This document shows positions 1-10,920 of a stretch of DNA of 64,000 nucleotides, one piece after another. Positions within the stretch are counted from its first letter, which is position 1, and each line of letters starts with the position of its first letter. This stretch comes from Mucidula mucida (taxonomy: Eukaryota > Basidiomycota > Agaricomycetes > Agaricales > Physalacriaceae), in assembly GCA_015501055.1 (NCBI GenBank), contig JADNYV010000130.1:1-64000 (forward strand). The letters are read 5' to 3'. A program made the position numbers and the translations under genes. Below the pieces are notes generated by a model, which did not search any database, was not told the origin of the DNA, and saw only the letters and a list, made by a program, of their open reading frames with translations.

Positions 1-17
1 AAAAAAAACAAAAAAAA

Positions 18-2261
18 TTAAAAAAAACCCAGATCACAGTCGAGGCGCATAGTACGTGCTTTGTTCATGAGAGTTCGATGTCGCCGTTCGACCCGTCCGT
101 TGTGAGCTGAGGTATATGGTGCTGTGAACTCCTGCACTGCTCCTCGCGACATCAACCACTCCTCCATTGCGTCTGATTTCAATTCACCATTGTCCGTGCG
201 ATACACCTCCACTTTTTGCCCAGTTTCCGTTTCTCGAGCAAGTTCCCATGCCTTCAGCTGTGTGAAGGCGGCATCTTTGCTTGCCAGTGGAATGGACCAG
301 TTTTTACTTGTGTAGTCGTCGACAAGATTCATGACATATTTATTGCCAGTGCGAGAAGTTACAGAGTGCGGCCCGGATAAATCCACGTACACCATTTGTA
401 ACCTTCTAGTCGCTCTACGCCCCTCCTCCCGTTTCTTTGGAACTGACTTTCGTGTCTGTTTTCCAAGGATGCAGGCTGAGCATTTGCACGGTTTGACAGA
501 AAGATTAACAGGCATACCTGTAACCATTCCCTTTCGGGCCATGTCTATAATCGACTGGTAGTTGGTATGACCAAGGCGACGATGCCATGTTTCGAGGGTA
601 GGTTGGCCGGTTATGGATGCGAATGTATGATCGACGGTAGGTGAGGATAGGTGCAGATGATAGAGGCGTCGAGAAGAGCAGAGTTTGCCAGTAGCAATCG
701 TGGTCCCGGTACTGTCTTGAGTAAGCCAACAGCCCTCGTAGTTGAAATGAGCTGTGATTCTGGAGTCGCGGGCGAGAGAGGGAATGGAGAGCAGGCGAAC
801 AGTTGCATTAGGACTGTAGAGGACGTTTTCGAGTAAAATGGGTTGAGTACGACCGCTAACGCGTAGCTTGACTGTTCCGATACCAATGGCGTTGAGGGTG
901 GAGTTTCCAACACCTCGGATTGTTCGGTGATAAATGGGGCGAAGGTCTATGAAGTCTGTACGCTCTGGACTAATGTGGGTGGTTGCAGCAGTGTCGAGCC
1001 AGAAGGGGAGTTTGTCCATGTCAACCACGTTGGTACGAGAATTCAAGTTTGGTGGTGCAACTGTAAGTGCAGCTAGATCCACAACATCTCTCCTCCTCTC
1101 GTGCCAGTCCACTGAAGTCCGAATGGTGTCCTCGAAAGCCAGCCAACCCTCATATTCCAAACGGTCAGCAGGAGTTGTAATGGAGTCAACATAGGCGGGA
1201 GCGAACATGTCAAATGCCATCGCGGTAAATTCGCTGGGTTGAGAGGGTGGTGTTGGTGCGCTGACCAGAAACGCGGTGTTGTTCGATAGAATGTAAGCAC
1301 GCCCACTGCTGTCTGTGACCATGGTGGCCGATGAGGGCGCAGACGCGCCAGCAGATCGCCCTGGGTCTCGATCTCTCCTTTTTGCAGCTCTAGATTCATC
1401 GATGGTCTTTCCAGCCATTCCGCCACCCTCTGATACACAAAACTTGATGATATGGCCACGTCGACGAGGACATTTTGGGTTTGAGCACTCAAGATGGCTA
1501 AAGGAACGCTGAGCATTGGAGGCAGAGCTAGAGCTCGATGCCGCGGCAGCAAGAGCGATGTCGTTGGTCTTCTTGTCCCCATCGAGTAGTTTCTGTTCAA
1601 GGTCGAGGTCGTTAATGATGGACGACGATGTCGCCGGTGCGTCGGCAGTGCTGCGATTGACAGCCTGTGCGACATTACGGCGGACCTGGGAGAGTTCGGG
1701 GTCGGAGAGTGCGTTAATGATGAGAATCATGAGGAATATATCGGGGGTGGGTGCGGCCATCTTCCATATGCGGTCGTTGAATTTCGTCAGTTTCTCTGTG
1801 GTGTCGGAAAGGCGAACAGACTTTGAGTATCGGATCTCCAGGGCATCCTGAATCAGCTGTATCTGGGTAATAGGACCCTCCTGCTCGTGTCTCGCCTTCA
1901 ATTTGGTATAGACTTCTTTGGCGGACGAGAATGTTTCCATAAAGGTCTGCTCGGCGGGGACACATGACGCGTCCATGAACGCTCGGACCGCGCGGTCGTT
2001 GATGTTCCAGTTGCGAAATGCGCGAGGTTCTGTTGTGATATCAGGGCAGGGGAAGGTGTCGTCGAGGTGGCCGTCGAGACCGCCAGACATGACAAGCGTG
2101 GTGCGGAGGCTCTTGTTCCATTCGCGCCAGTTGGCCAGCTCCTTGCCGAGATTGGCACACTTGAACATGGCCGTCTGTATCTGCTGGACGACGACGGAGG
2201 GTCTTGTTATGTCACTGGAGAGGACAGACATTGGGGAGGATTGGGTGCCGGTGTCGGGCAT
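18..2261 (-). mobile_element. Ty1/copia retrotransposon Gag-Pol, 3' part missing
   Basis: This 747-residue open frame is the first half of a copia polyprotein. It begins with a Gag-like region, then a degenerate CCHC knuckle (CSNPKC...GH...C, about residue 260). The aspartic protease motif DTAATTH follows, then the gag-pre-integrase HHCC zinc site (WHRRLGH and CSAC), then the integrase core with conserved D in YVDLSGP, D in YRTDNGE and E in NGRVERRHRT. Known copia elements continue with reverse transcriptase and RNase H. Here the frame runs into an A/T homopolymer and stops within bases 1-30, so those domains are absent from the window. That could be a truncated insertion or a contig-edge artefact. 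The ATG at 2261 lies about 140 bases inside the LTR. Copia identity is firm; activity cannot be judged. Confidence 0.93.
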
Positions 2262-2398
2262 GCACTGGAGAAATGCGTGGATGCAACGTGTAACGACGTG
2301 GAGTCGTGGAAGGAACGCGTCGGTGCGCGAGAAAATAAGCCTCTAGGGCGATGTGGAGTCGTGGTTCCGGTTCTCGACAGCTAGACTGCGAGGAAAAT

Positions 2399-2408
2399 GC
2401 CCATAACC
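2399..2408 (-). other. Primer-binding site of the copia element
   Basis: On the minus strand the LTR ends ...TTTCTAACA and is followed directly by GGTTATGGGC. That sequence is complementary to the anticodon loop region of initiator tRNA-Met (GCCCAUAACC). It is the half-tRNA priming signal known from Drosophila copia and many fungal copia elements. Its position next to the inferred LTR edge and ahead of the Gag start supports the element model. Confidence 0.6.
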
Positions 2409-2644
2409 TGTTAGAAACCAACTATATTAAACTCAGTCTCGTCGTCGTGGAACGGACTAAGTAAATAACTATACCTATATTAAACTACTGTTTGTAAGTA
2501 AGCAGAAAGAGAACGAGCAATATACGCGACTCACCTCAGTCTCGTCGTCGTGGAACGGACTGAGGGAGGAAAAACGTGCACCGATCATTTAGGGTGCCGG
2601 CACCGAGTTTGCGGTGATCCATTATCTATTCATCACCACCAACA
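2409..2644 (-). repeat. 5' LTR of the copia element
   Basis: The segment of about 236 bases starts TGTTGGTGG and ends TTTCTAACA on the minus strand, giving the expected TG...CA termini with a short inverted repeat (TGTTG/TAACA). It abuts the primer-binding site. It contains a 27-base direct repeat (2432-2458 and 2535-2561, beginning CTCAGTCTCGTCGTC), each preceded by an ATATTAAAC-like word or similar sequence. The partner LTR lies outside the window, so the outer edge is inferred from the termini only. Confidence 0.5.
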
Positions 2645-2769
2645 TAGACCATTTGAGAAGAGAGAGAATTAGAGTTCTCAGTGGTTCACTAACTCTTGAC
2701 ATGAAAGTTCGGATTGAGAGTCCGCTGATGGCAGTGATCGGGCTGCTTTCGACGTCACTGTGATCATAA

Positions 2770-3588
2770 ATGGTCTTCACCAACCTCTCCTACCAAGAAA
2801 AGGATGCCTTTTTCTCGCTTATGGACGAGTTCGTCTGCTGTCGTCTTGAAATTACTGTTATAGTAATCCCATCTATCTAGATATTTTCAGTCTCGTCCTG
2901 AACTGGCGGCCAAGCTGAGCAGTGGCAGCGGCAGCGGCCACATTGATGTTGGCGGCGCGATGAACAGAGTCGCCTCGGCTGCGCACTCATTTGGACAACA
3001 CATGCCCGCCCCGCCACGACGTTCACCTACACAGCCGCCTCCAGATCGGACGCCTGCCGGTCTCATGTCGACAAAGGTGATTCGTACTTTCAAGAAACAT
3101 CCTTCATTCAATTAACGCGACGATCAGCGATTTGGAGATGTCGACACGACGTCAAAGGCCACCATGCTCATGTCCTCGATAAGTAGTAAGAAGAAAGGGA
3201 ACCCGATCAGCTTGACGCCGCCCCCGCCACCCGCGTTCGCAGCCCCCAAGAACACCTTCGCGCCTCCGCCAAGACGTACGGTGTCTACAACACCAGAACC
3301 TGAACCTCAAGCGCCATCTGGAGAGTGGGCCGAGGCGCTGTATGATTACGAGTCGGCGGTACGCAGCTTGTCATTGAATGCTGTCAATTGACGCTGACCA
3401 TTCAACAGGAGGCAGGTGATTTGAATATCAAGGCGAACCAGAGGTTATTGGTGACAGAGAAGAGCTCAGCAGACTGGTACGCGTCGCCCGTTTGTGCTTA
3501 TGATGATAGCTGAACGCGTTTTAGGTGGACTGGCGAAGTTAACGGTAAATCAGGATTGTTCCCTGCCTCGTATGTCAAGATGTTGTAA
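2770..3588 (+). CDS. Small SH3-domain protein
   Basis: Five exons (2770-2828, 2881-3076, 3128-3358, 3409-3476, 3525-3588) give 205 residues, and the sum divides by three. The N-terminus MVFTNLSYQEKDAFFSLMDE followed by YFQSRPEL is a leader I recognise from basidiomycete SH3 proteins. A proline-rich linker (PPPPPAFAAPKN) leads into a C-terminal SH3 domain, with ALYDYESA, the paired tryptophans SADWWTGEVNG split by intron 4, and the ending GLFPASYV. SH3 domains bind proline-rich partners, commonly in actin patches and endocytosis, but the sequence does not show this protein's partner. The copia LTR ends about 125 bases upstream of the ATG, so the promoter may be disturbed. Confidence 0.85.
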
Positions 3589-6115
3589 CAACAGCGCCTA
3601 AAAACTGTAATATGGATCGACGATCAAGCAACCTCACCAGCTGTGTTGTTGACCTTTAGGCAAGTCTGTGATCGGAATCTCGAACGAGCTAAACGTCTAG
3701 AAATATCTTGAAACGTCGAGCGCTGTGCCAACTTGCGGAGTTGATGGAGCACGTTGGAAAACGAGATACTACTCACTCTCCGATTTGCGGTACTATCCTT
3801 CTAAACTAAGGTCTTGTGCAGCTTCTTTCTCAGTTGCTCCCTCGGTTCCGTGTATCACACGTGAAGAAGTCGCTGCACGTTCCAAGACAATTCAAGAAGT
3901 AGAGAATGTCTGCTGTTCGGTGACCTTCTGACATATACCCGCACAATTCATGTCAAGCTGTCTATTCCGTGATTCAATCCCAAGGACATAGCTCCAGGCG
4001 TTCTTGTCTCCCGAAGACCGTGTCCCAGCGGTAGAGGTCCGATTGGAGGAAGTTCAGAGGCTTGTATTTGACGACTGTATTGCTCTCAGCAAACCTAATG
4101 ACAAAAAAGTGACCGTTCTCTCTTGTCCCTATCTTATGTTAGTGACTGTTCATACTAGAGTGACCAGCTATGTCCTTGACAATCAATTCTTGTCCAGCTC
4201 TTATAACGTACTCATTAACTTCCTGGAGTGGAAGAACTTGGATAACATGTACATTTCCAGAAGGTGGAGCATCATGTTCAAACCGCGCTTCAGCACTCCG
4301 GAGGGTTTGAGCTGCTTTCTGGGTTTATGATGTATATCAATCGTGAGAGGGATTCAACACTCACGTCCTGGCGCAATTGTTTTTCAATCGATTATCTCAA
4401 TTGGCCCTGTTGGTACTCACTGGACGCCATCGAAGGGTCGCGAACCTTTTTGAAGCTTTTGCTCGTTGCTAGACAGCGATTTGCTTTTTTGGTATCATGG
4501 CACCAGCCAAAGGTAGTATTACAAATCACGAAGGAGCTAAGCTGGTGTCTCTTTGCCGGATCGAGCCTTTATTCTCGCAGGAAATAGGAAAGGCCACGAG
4601 GGAGTAAATTTACACGTTGGTTGAGATACCCTGTGGCTTTGGAACGTAGGAGCATATATGGCACACCGAATTAGTTTAGACGGTGAGTTCGGGAATCGAC
4701 AGTTTACTTTGAAACGACCGCTGAACGACGAATATTTCAAAAGCTCTGGAAGTGCGAAAAAAGCATACCTAAAATACTCATCATTGATAAATCTACTTCT
4801 CGGCGGCTAGACCTGTCGATCTTACGCGTTTTAATGTGTCTATGTCGCCACAGCCAGCTCTGTCAAGAATAAACCTGTGCTTCGCGGAAGATCCCGTGGT
4901 CTACCATTTCGTGCATCGAACGATCTGGTCTTTACCCCGAACTTCCCGCAGAGTATTGGCCGTGACTGGGATTAACAGAATGGTTGACAACAGGGCATAC
5001 TACCATGCTGGAGAACGGAGTCAGCCTCGGAACGATGTGGATCCTTCGTGTGGGTTGATTGATATTCTTCAGAGGAAGCGTCGGTCCCGAGAGATCGAGC
5101 TCCTATTCATCATATACGGTTCTGAATGTCGCAGAAATTCAGTGGCAGTTGCAAGATCTAGATGTCAAACTCGCCGGAATGCCCTTGGAATGCTCCAGAT
5201 GTTCATTACCTTTGGAGACGCGGTCTGAAATACTTCATACTGTGGTTTGAAGGCGTGCGTGTACGCCATGGGACTGAAAAACTTCAGAGCGCGCGGTTCA
5301 GCAACAATTCACGGGGCTAGCACGGCTGCAGGTTTGAGCGCAGCGCCAACCAGAACAATTTGACTGCACAGCCACCAATGTAGCCACCTGCATCGAACCT
5401 GCATTTCACGCAAACTTTACGCTCGAGTCTCGCTCTAATACGAGAACAACCTATCTGCTTGAGCGCTCCTCTCACTCGCATTTCTGGAGTGAAGTCGGCA
5501 TGGGCTTACTGCCGACATCTAGGAAGAGATGCAGCATCGTTGCTATGATTATCATCATACCAGGAGGACATGACGCCTCAACATTACTGTCGGCACTATC
5601 CATCCGATATAGTCTGCTCCGTAATCTCCACCAACCGCAGGCCCCGTGTTTGGCGATATGTCTTCATACCGCCGCCACACTAGGATCCGAATCAACTTGA
5701 GCGTCCCGCTTTTTGATGAAACAGACGTGCACCTCTTGTGATGGACTCCAACCCGTCAGGATCGGGCATTCCTTCTGGTTTTGCCGTCTTGACCGTTCTT
5801 TGGCTATGAGGTGGCGTTTGCTCGCCGCTCAGGTGAGCAGTAAACATTTTCTGGCTAACTATATTCGTACGAGCGCTATTGATTCATAGATGACATTTCA
5901 ACTTTGCAGGAATATGGTGCAGAAGAAGGAACTTCACCCTTACCAAATTGTACTGAAGCAAGCGATGCAGTGTGGCAACTCGAATGGAACGGGTGAAGGA
6001 ATTCAGCGGCTTCGAAGGTCCATCTTAACCCGCTCAGGTCGGCTACTTATACAAGCAAGCGGGAAACTTATAAGAACTGAACGAATGGAGTCTTTCACCC
6101 TCAGTCTCTACTTTC
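3589..6115. other. Gene-poor interval
   Basis: About 2.5 kb without a recognisable gene. Open frames here are short, have no family motif I know, and do not join into a plausible splice chain. The last few hundred bases presumably hold the promoter of the peroxidase gene. No repeats or transposon termini were seen. Confidence 0.5.
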
Positions 6116-7932
6116 ATGTCCCAATCATCCCAAGCACCGCTCGCCTCACAGCCACTCGATCTCAAGGATATCCAAGGCGATATTTTGTATGTCCTTGCCA
6201 TATCGTTTTCATCTTCCTTCAGCTGACCTTCATACAGGAGTGGCCTGCCCAAGAAGACGGAGACTTATGTCTTTTTCCAGATAACCCAGGTCGCCGCCTT
6301 CAGGAAGCAGCTCCAGCATCTTCTTCCCTTGATCAAGTCGACCGCCGATGTTGTTCAGGATCGCGGTGCCATCGAACGAAACAAGAGGAGTACCCCGGAA
6401 GGTCAGAAGCCAAAGCTCCTACCTTTGACTGGCGTCAACATCTCGTTCTCGCGCTTTGGACTCGATAAAGTAAGATTTGTTCCCTGCGAGATGAAGTCGA
6501 GGCTTAATGCCCTTTCGTAGTTGGGTTTCACGGATGCTGACCATTTGAACGATGACGCCTTTAAAAAAGGTCAATTCAATGATGCCGCGACACTTGGAGA
6601 CGCTGACTCTGGCGGTCAATGGGAGCCGACCTTCAAGAATAAGATTGACGGCATGATCCTCGTTTCTGGCGATAGCCATGCCTCGGTGGATGTGGTCCTC
6701 GTGGAAGTACGCCTCATCCTAGGCTTGACCATCCACGAGGTTACTCACATCCGAGGTGACGTCCGACCTGGAGACCAAAATGGACACGAACAGTGAGCCT
6801 CCGACCCTTGCTCTGCCGTAGCCAGGCGCTTATTCTTCATCAGCTTTGGTTTTTTGGATGGCATTTCTAACCCCTCAATTGAAGGCTTCGACCCTGTTAT
6901 CCCTGGCCCTCACCAAATCAAGCCCGGTTTCCTTCTCCTAGGACAAGAAGGCGATAGCCGCGCAACCGGGAGGCCAAACTGGGCTGTGAATGGAAGCTTT
7001 TTGGTGTTCCGCTACCTCTTCCAGCGCGTTCCCGAGTTCGACGATTTCTTGGAGAAGAATCCCGTCGTTGCACCAAACTTGTCTTCCAAGGATGGCAGTG
7101 ACCTCCGAGGTGCCAGACTGGTTGGTCGTTGGAAGAGCGGTCAGTTTTTGGGTCGTGAGTTTTGTGGGTAAAAGTTGACTCGAAGAATTTGCAGGTGCTC
7201 CGATTGACCTCGCCCCCCTCAAGGATGACCCCGAGCTCGCTCAAAATGTGAACCAGTGGGTGGAATCACCGTCAGTGTAATCTTCAATGATACTTACTTG
7301 TTCTTAGGCGCAACGACTTTAGCTACAAAGGTCAACTGACCGATCAATCCCGCTGCCCCTTCGCTGCTCACACCCGAAAGACCTTTCCTCGCGACGATCT
7401 CGAGAAGCTCACCCCTAATAGTGCACCCATCGACAACCGACGCATCATGCGGCGTGGTATTCAATTCGGTCCAGAAGTGACTGAAGATGAACACCAAAGC
7501 CGCACGACGAAGCACGGAAGAGGGCTTCTGTTCGTTTGCTACTCGAGCAGCATCACAGATGGTTTTCAATTCATCCAGCAGAGTGCGTCTCGTTTCCTGG
7601 TGTTGCGATATTGTATTGAAGAGTTTCCATAGGTTGGGCCAATGCGCCATCATTCCCTCCCGGTGCGGCTCAAGTGAAGCCTCCAGTTGAGCCTGGGTGA
7701 GCCGTTCAGCGGCTTTGTTTTCTTGAGTCTAACTCTTTGTTCTCCTTGAAGATTCGACGCCATCATTGGACAAGCACCGGAAGGAACCATCCGCACGCTT
7801 TCTGGAACCGATCCCCATAACTTGGCCCAGCCTCTGCAGCTCCCTGCAAGTGAATTTGTCGTCCCTCATGGCGGAGAATACTTCTTCACGCCCTCCATTT
7901 CCGCGTTGAAGAACAACTTTGCTCTTGCTTGA
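6116..7932 (+). CDS. DyP-type (dye-decolorizing) heme peroxidase
   Basis: Eight exons (6116-6186, 6238-6469, 6521-6792, 6844-7139, 7195-7255, 7308-7582, 7633-7696, 7752-7932) encode 483 residues, close to the usual basidiomycete DyP length. The GXXDG motif appears as GFLDG with the catalytic Asp near residue 197, formed across the third intron. The proximal heme-ligand His is in CPFAAHTRK (about 332) and the conserved Arg in MRRGIQFGPE (about 359). The C-terminus GGEYFFTPSISAL is typical. DyPs oxidise dyes, phenolics and lignin-like substrates with H2O2. The protein starts MSQSSQAPLASQPLDL without a signal peptide, unlike secreted ligninolytic members, so it may be intracellular unless an upstream exon was missed. 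Confidence 0.93.
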
Positions 7933-9513
7933 GGCAAGCTGAGATTTGTTTGGTTTCTCCCTCAACTGCCTCCTAAAGGCAACCGACTAGTATCAGTATG
8001 CATGACCTGCGTGTATCAGTAGTGCTACTATCTTCAACTGACGTTTTTCAATCTTGGACCTCACCACAACCACGTGATCGCGCAATGCCCGCACACGAAG
8101 AAGCGCGATGTGCAACATTGGGGGCCTGTGGACATTTAACGGGGGAAATGATCATTTTCATAACAGCACAGATTGAATTCTTTGCGCTGTGTGGCCTGTC
8201 GGGACGAGGTCTTCAAGAGCAGTTGCTACAGAAATCACCTAGCTGGATGAAACATATCAAAGATGTAAAGTTCTAGAACATAGTCGGTACACTGTGAGAC
8301 AGTCTTCGGATGAGATTCATCTGTATAAGAAATTTTAAAGATTGCGAAAAGTGCGAAAAAGCGCGACGGAAGGCGAAGCAAGCAAATGAGATGAGATTAT
8401 TAGCAGTGACGACAATTGGCTTTAACGCGGAACGTGAGACTCTGGCATTCGAGAACGAGGCATGGACGGAAGAGCAAAAAGTGAGGTGGACATAGCGGGA
8501 CCTTGGGAACGCGATAACCTCCGTTTTCTACCGCTGGCGCCAACTGGCGCTCTCAACCCCGCGTCTTTGGACATGTGCACCTCTTCTAGGACATCATCTG
8601 CTTCGGAGAGCGCTTAGTAGTAAGAATTCTCGTACAAAAAACATTGCTGACCTCGTTGAGCACTCCAAGGAATTTCAAGGAGGAGACATGGGTCGGGGAA
8701 GTTGGTTTGTTCCTGCGCGTGATCTTGTGGCTTCCATTGCATCTGTATGCACTGACACTGGGGGAGCATCATAGTAACGGGGACTTCCGAAGTGAAAGAA
8801 GGCCATGCAGATGCGTGCTGGTCGCTGTTTTCCAAGGCTTGATCATTTGGGTTTTGGGCGAAATAAGAGCCTTGTCGCATGGGAAAGGGCGGCGTCACGA
8901 GTGAAAAAAGTCGGTATCAAGAGTGAAGTCTGCATAGCCATCGGGAGCAGCGTCAAATTGTTAGGGTGCGGGTAGAACGGCCTCATAAGGTTGAACAGCG
9001 CCCGCGGGTCTGAAAGACCGGTGCGCCCTCAGGGCACAAAATAGAAGGGCATCCTGGGTGTGGAAAGAGATACAAGTGGCGGATGGTTGGCGTCTGACGA
9101 ATAAAGTGGGAGAGGGACGGTGCTAAGACGATGCGCGTCAAATTTACTCGGAGACAGTCCGAAATTTTAGCCTGCGTTTGCCAGCATAGTGGAAATTACC
9201 TGCATGTCACTTCGCTGTCACGCATGGCGAGCTTTCTTGTGAAGTTCAAACGAATGCCTTTCATACGTTTCCTGACAATTTCTAGCACGTTAAATCGCGT
9301 TTTTCAATAGGTTTACCGGAGTCACGGATGACGATCGGCCTTACAGTGACCAATCTTCACTCTGTGCAGTGTGAGCTGTCTGAAAGGGAAACATAGATTT
9401 AGAGTTTCGTGACTCTCTGGAGCTTTGGAAACTTGCAGTTGAGTAATCGATGAATAAACGATATTGAATACAGAGAGACGCAACGTTTTAACCATCGAAA
9501 ACCGAGAACAGTG
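7933..9513. other. Gene-poor interval with one possible gene remnant
   Basis: No complete gene is visible. On the minus strand between about 9100 and 8614, peptide-like stretches (QFDAAPDGYADFTLDTDFF, then RQGSYFAQNPNDQALENSDQ) lie in adjacent frames that switch at a T-run near 8900. This looks like the tail of a decayed gene, but I recognise no family. The rest holds nothing I can support. Confidence 0.3.
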
Positions 9514-10377
9514 TCAAAATATACTGCCGAGCACCTCGCTCATATCCGCTGCTGGATTCTTCGCCTTTTTGCGAGGTTGATCTTCGGTATCTGCAGCTGG
9601 TCGTTTCCGGGGCCTCTCTTTGATCTGGGGTTCTTCGCCCTTCTCCCTCTTCTTGTCCGCACGCTTATTCAACACCCGAGCGAGTTCGACGTTCTTGAGA
9701 TAATCGTGCTGCTCTGCACGAGAGTGGGACAGCTCGACGCGTAGTTTTGCGGCATGAATCGCAGCTTCATGTGCTGAAGGAGAATGTTAATGACTGGAAA
9801 ACATCCATAAGGAGAGAAACACGAACCGACTTGCTCTGTGAGCATGCTCCACTTGAATTTTGGAAGATACTTCATCGTCCAAATGTCGTCTCGCCATCGT
9901 GTGCCCTTCTTGCCGCCGATCGTTTGAGCGTTCAGCATTTCAGCAACACTGCGAGCGATCTTTTTGTCCTTGAATTCAACCCAGCCTTCTGTATAATGCG
10001 GTTTCTTCGTGGATGTGTATTTTCTCCGCAGATAGGCTCTCTTGGCATCTAGATATATGTTAGTTGTGTATGAAAAGTGGAAGGATTGGCGCACCTTCTT
10101 GCTGTAGATATACGCGACCTACCTCGCCGTAGCCACTCATGATGTGGCGCACTTTTGTCGGCCGCATCCCAGGTGGAATTCTGGAGATGTATATTACTCC
10201 AGCACGATCCTGCTCAGCCTTGAACGCGGCCAAGGCCTCCTTCGTCAATGGTTTTACGATTTGAGAAGGACCTGCAAAGCCATCCGGGTCCATTCCTTCC
10301 GGTAGCTCCTCTTCTGGGGCGTCATGCTCGTCGTCGTCGACTGGTGGGAGGGTAGATGTGGAAGGCTCTGAAGACAT
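9514..10377 (-). CDS. ESF2: ESF2/ABT1-family pre-rRNA processing factor
   Basis: Three exons (10095-10377, 9827-10048, 9514-9773) give 254 residues. After an acidic N-terminus comes an RRM-like fold: [31 protein letters not shown], then [20 protein letters not shown] and [19 protein letters not shown]. This order is diagnostic of yeast Esf2 and mammalian ABT1, nucleolar factors that bind the U3 processome region and help 18S rRNA maturation. The basic C-terminus ([19 protein letters not shown]) fits nucleolar targeting. I chose the ATG giving MSSEPSTST; an upstream in-frame ATG at 10428 would add 17 residues of poor quality. The gene is divergent from the ARS2 gene. Confidence 0.9.
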
Positions 10378-10920
10378 GGAAATTGTGCTTACGTCATGCT
10401 TTAGAAAATACATGGATTGCACAGCCACTCAGAAACGATCCTTTCGACGTCCATGTTCTACATTGATTTCGCATAATTCATACCTTTTGCCGCCCTTTGC
10501 AAAGTGCTGGAATGCTATGATATTATCAGGCTTAGTAGCAGACCTAAGCCTGCGCAGTTTCGACATGATTGCCATACCATCGGACAGAATTTGGTATCGC
10601 GTCGGCCCTACGGCGTCGTATCTTACACCATTGTAATATGCTCTTGGCAAATGGTATGTACCTCTGCGACTTTTTCAATCTCCTGGCGCACTGTGGCGGC
10701 ATTACGTGACATCGGGGTTTAAATTTTCAGTCTCCGAAGAGAGTAGGCGCCTGTTGCCGCGTATTCGCCTTCATCGCGAACACAGTGCGTTGAGCTCAAA
10801 AGCGGCGACCGTGTACGTGATCCCAGAGGTCTGTACCCATGCTCGACCTCTCCTCGTCCCAGGCTCTGATGCCGTTCTCTTCTTCTCTCTGTTTCGCTCT
10901 CAGTTCTCATACCTCGAAAG
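10378..10920. other. Divergent promoter region between ESF2 and ARS2
   Basis: 543 bases separate the start codons of two divergently transcribed RNA-metabolism genes. The last 60 bases before the ARS2 ATG are pyrimidine-rich (TCTCTTCTTCTCTCTG), as is common just upstream of fungal start codons. No TATA box or other element can be assigned with confidence. Confidence 0.4.

Noticed and set aside
1073..1675. 200-codon frame within the copia gag region
   Set aside because: Overlaps the Gag-Pol frame in another phase. Composition is Arg/Thr/Leu-rich as expected of a shadow.
10429..10650. 73-codon minus-strand frame just upstream of ESF2
   Set aside because: Ends with a stop before the ESF2 start, has no family motif, and is not joined by plausible splice sites.
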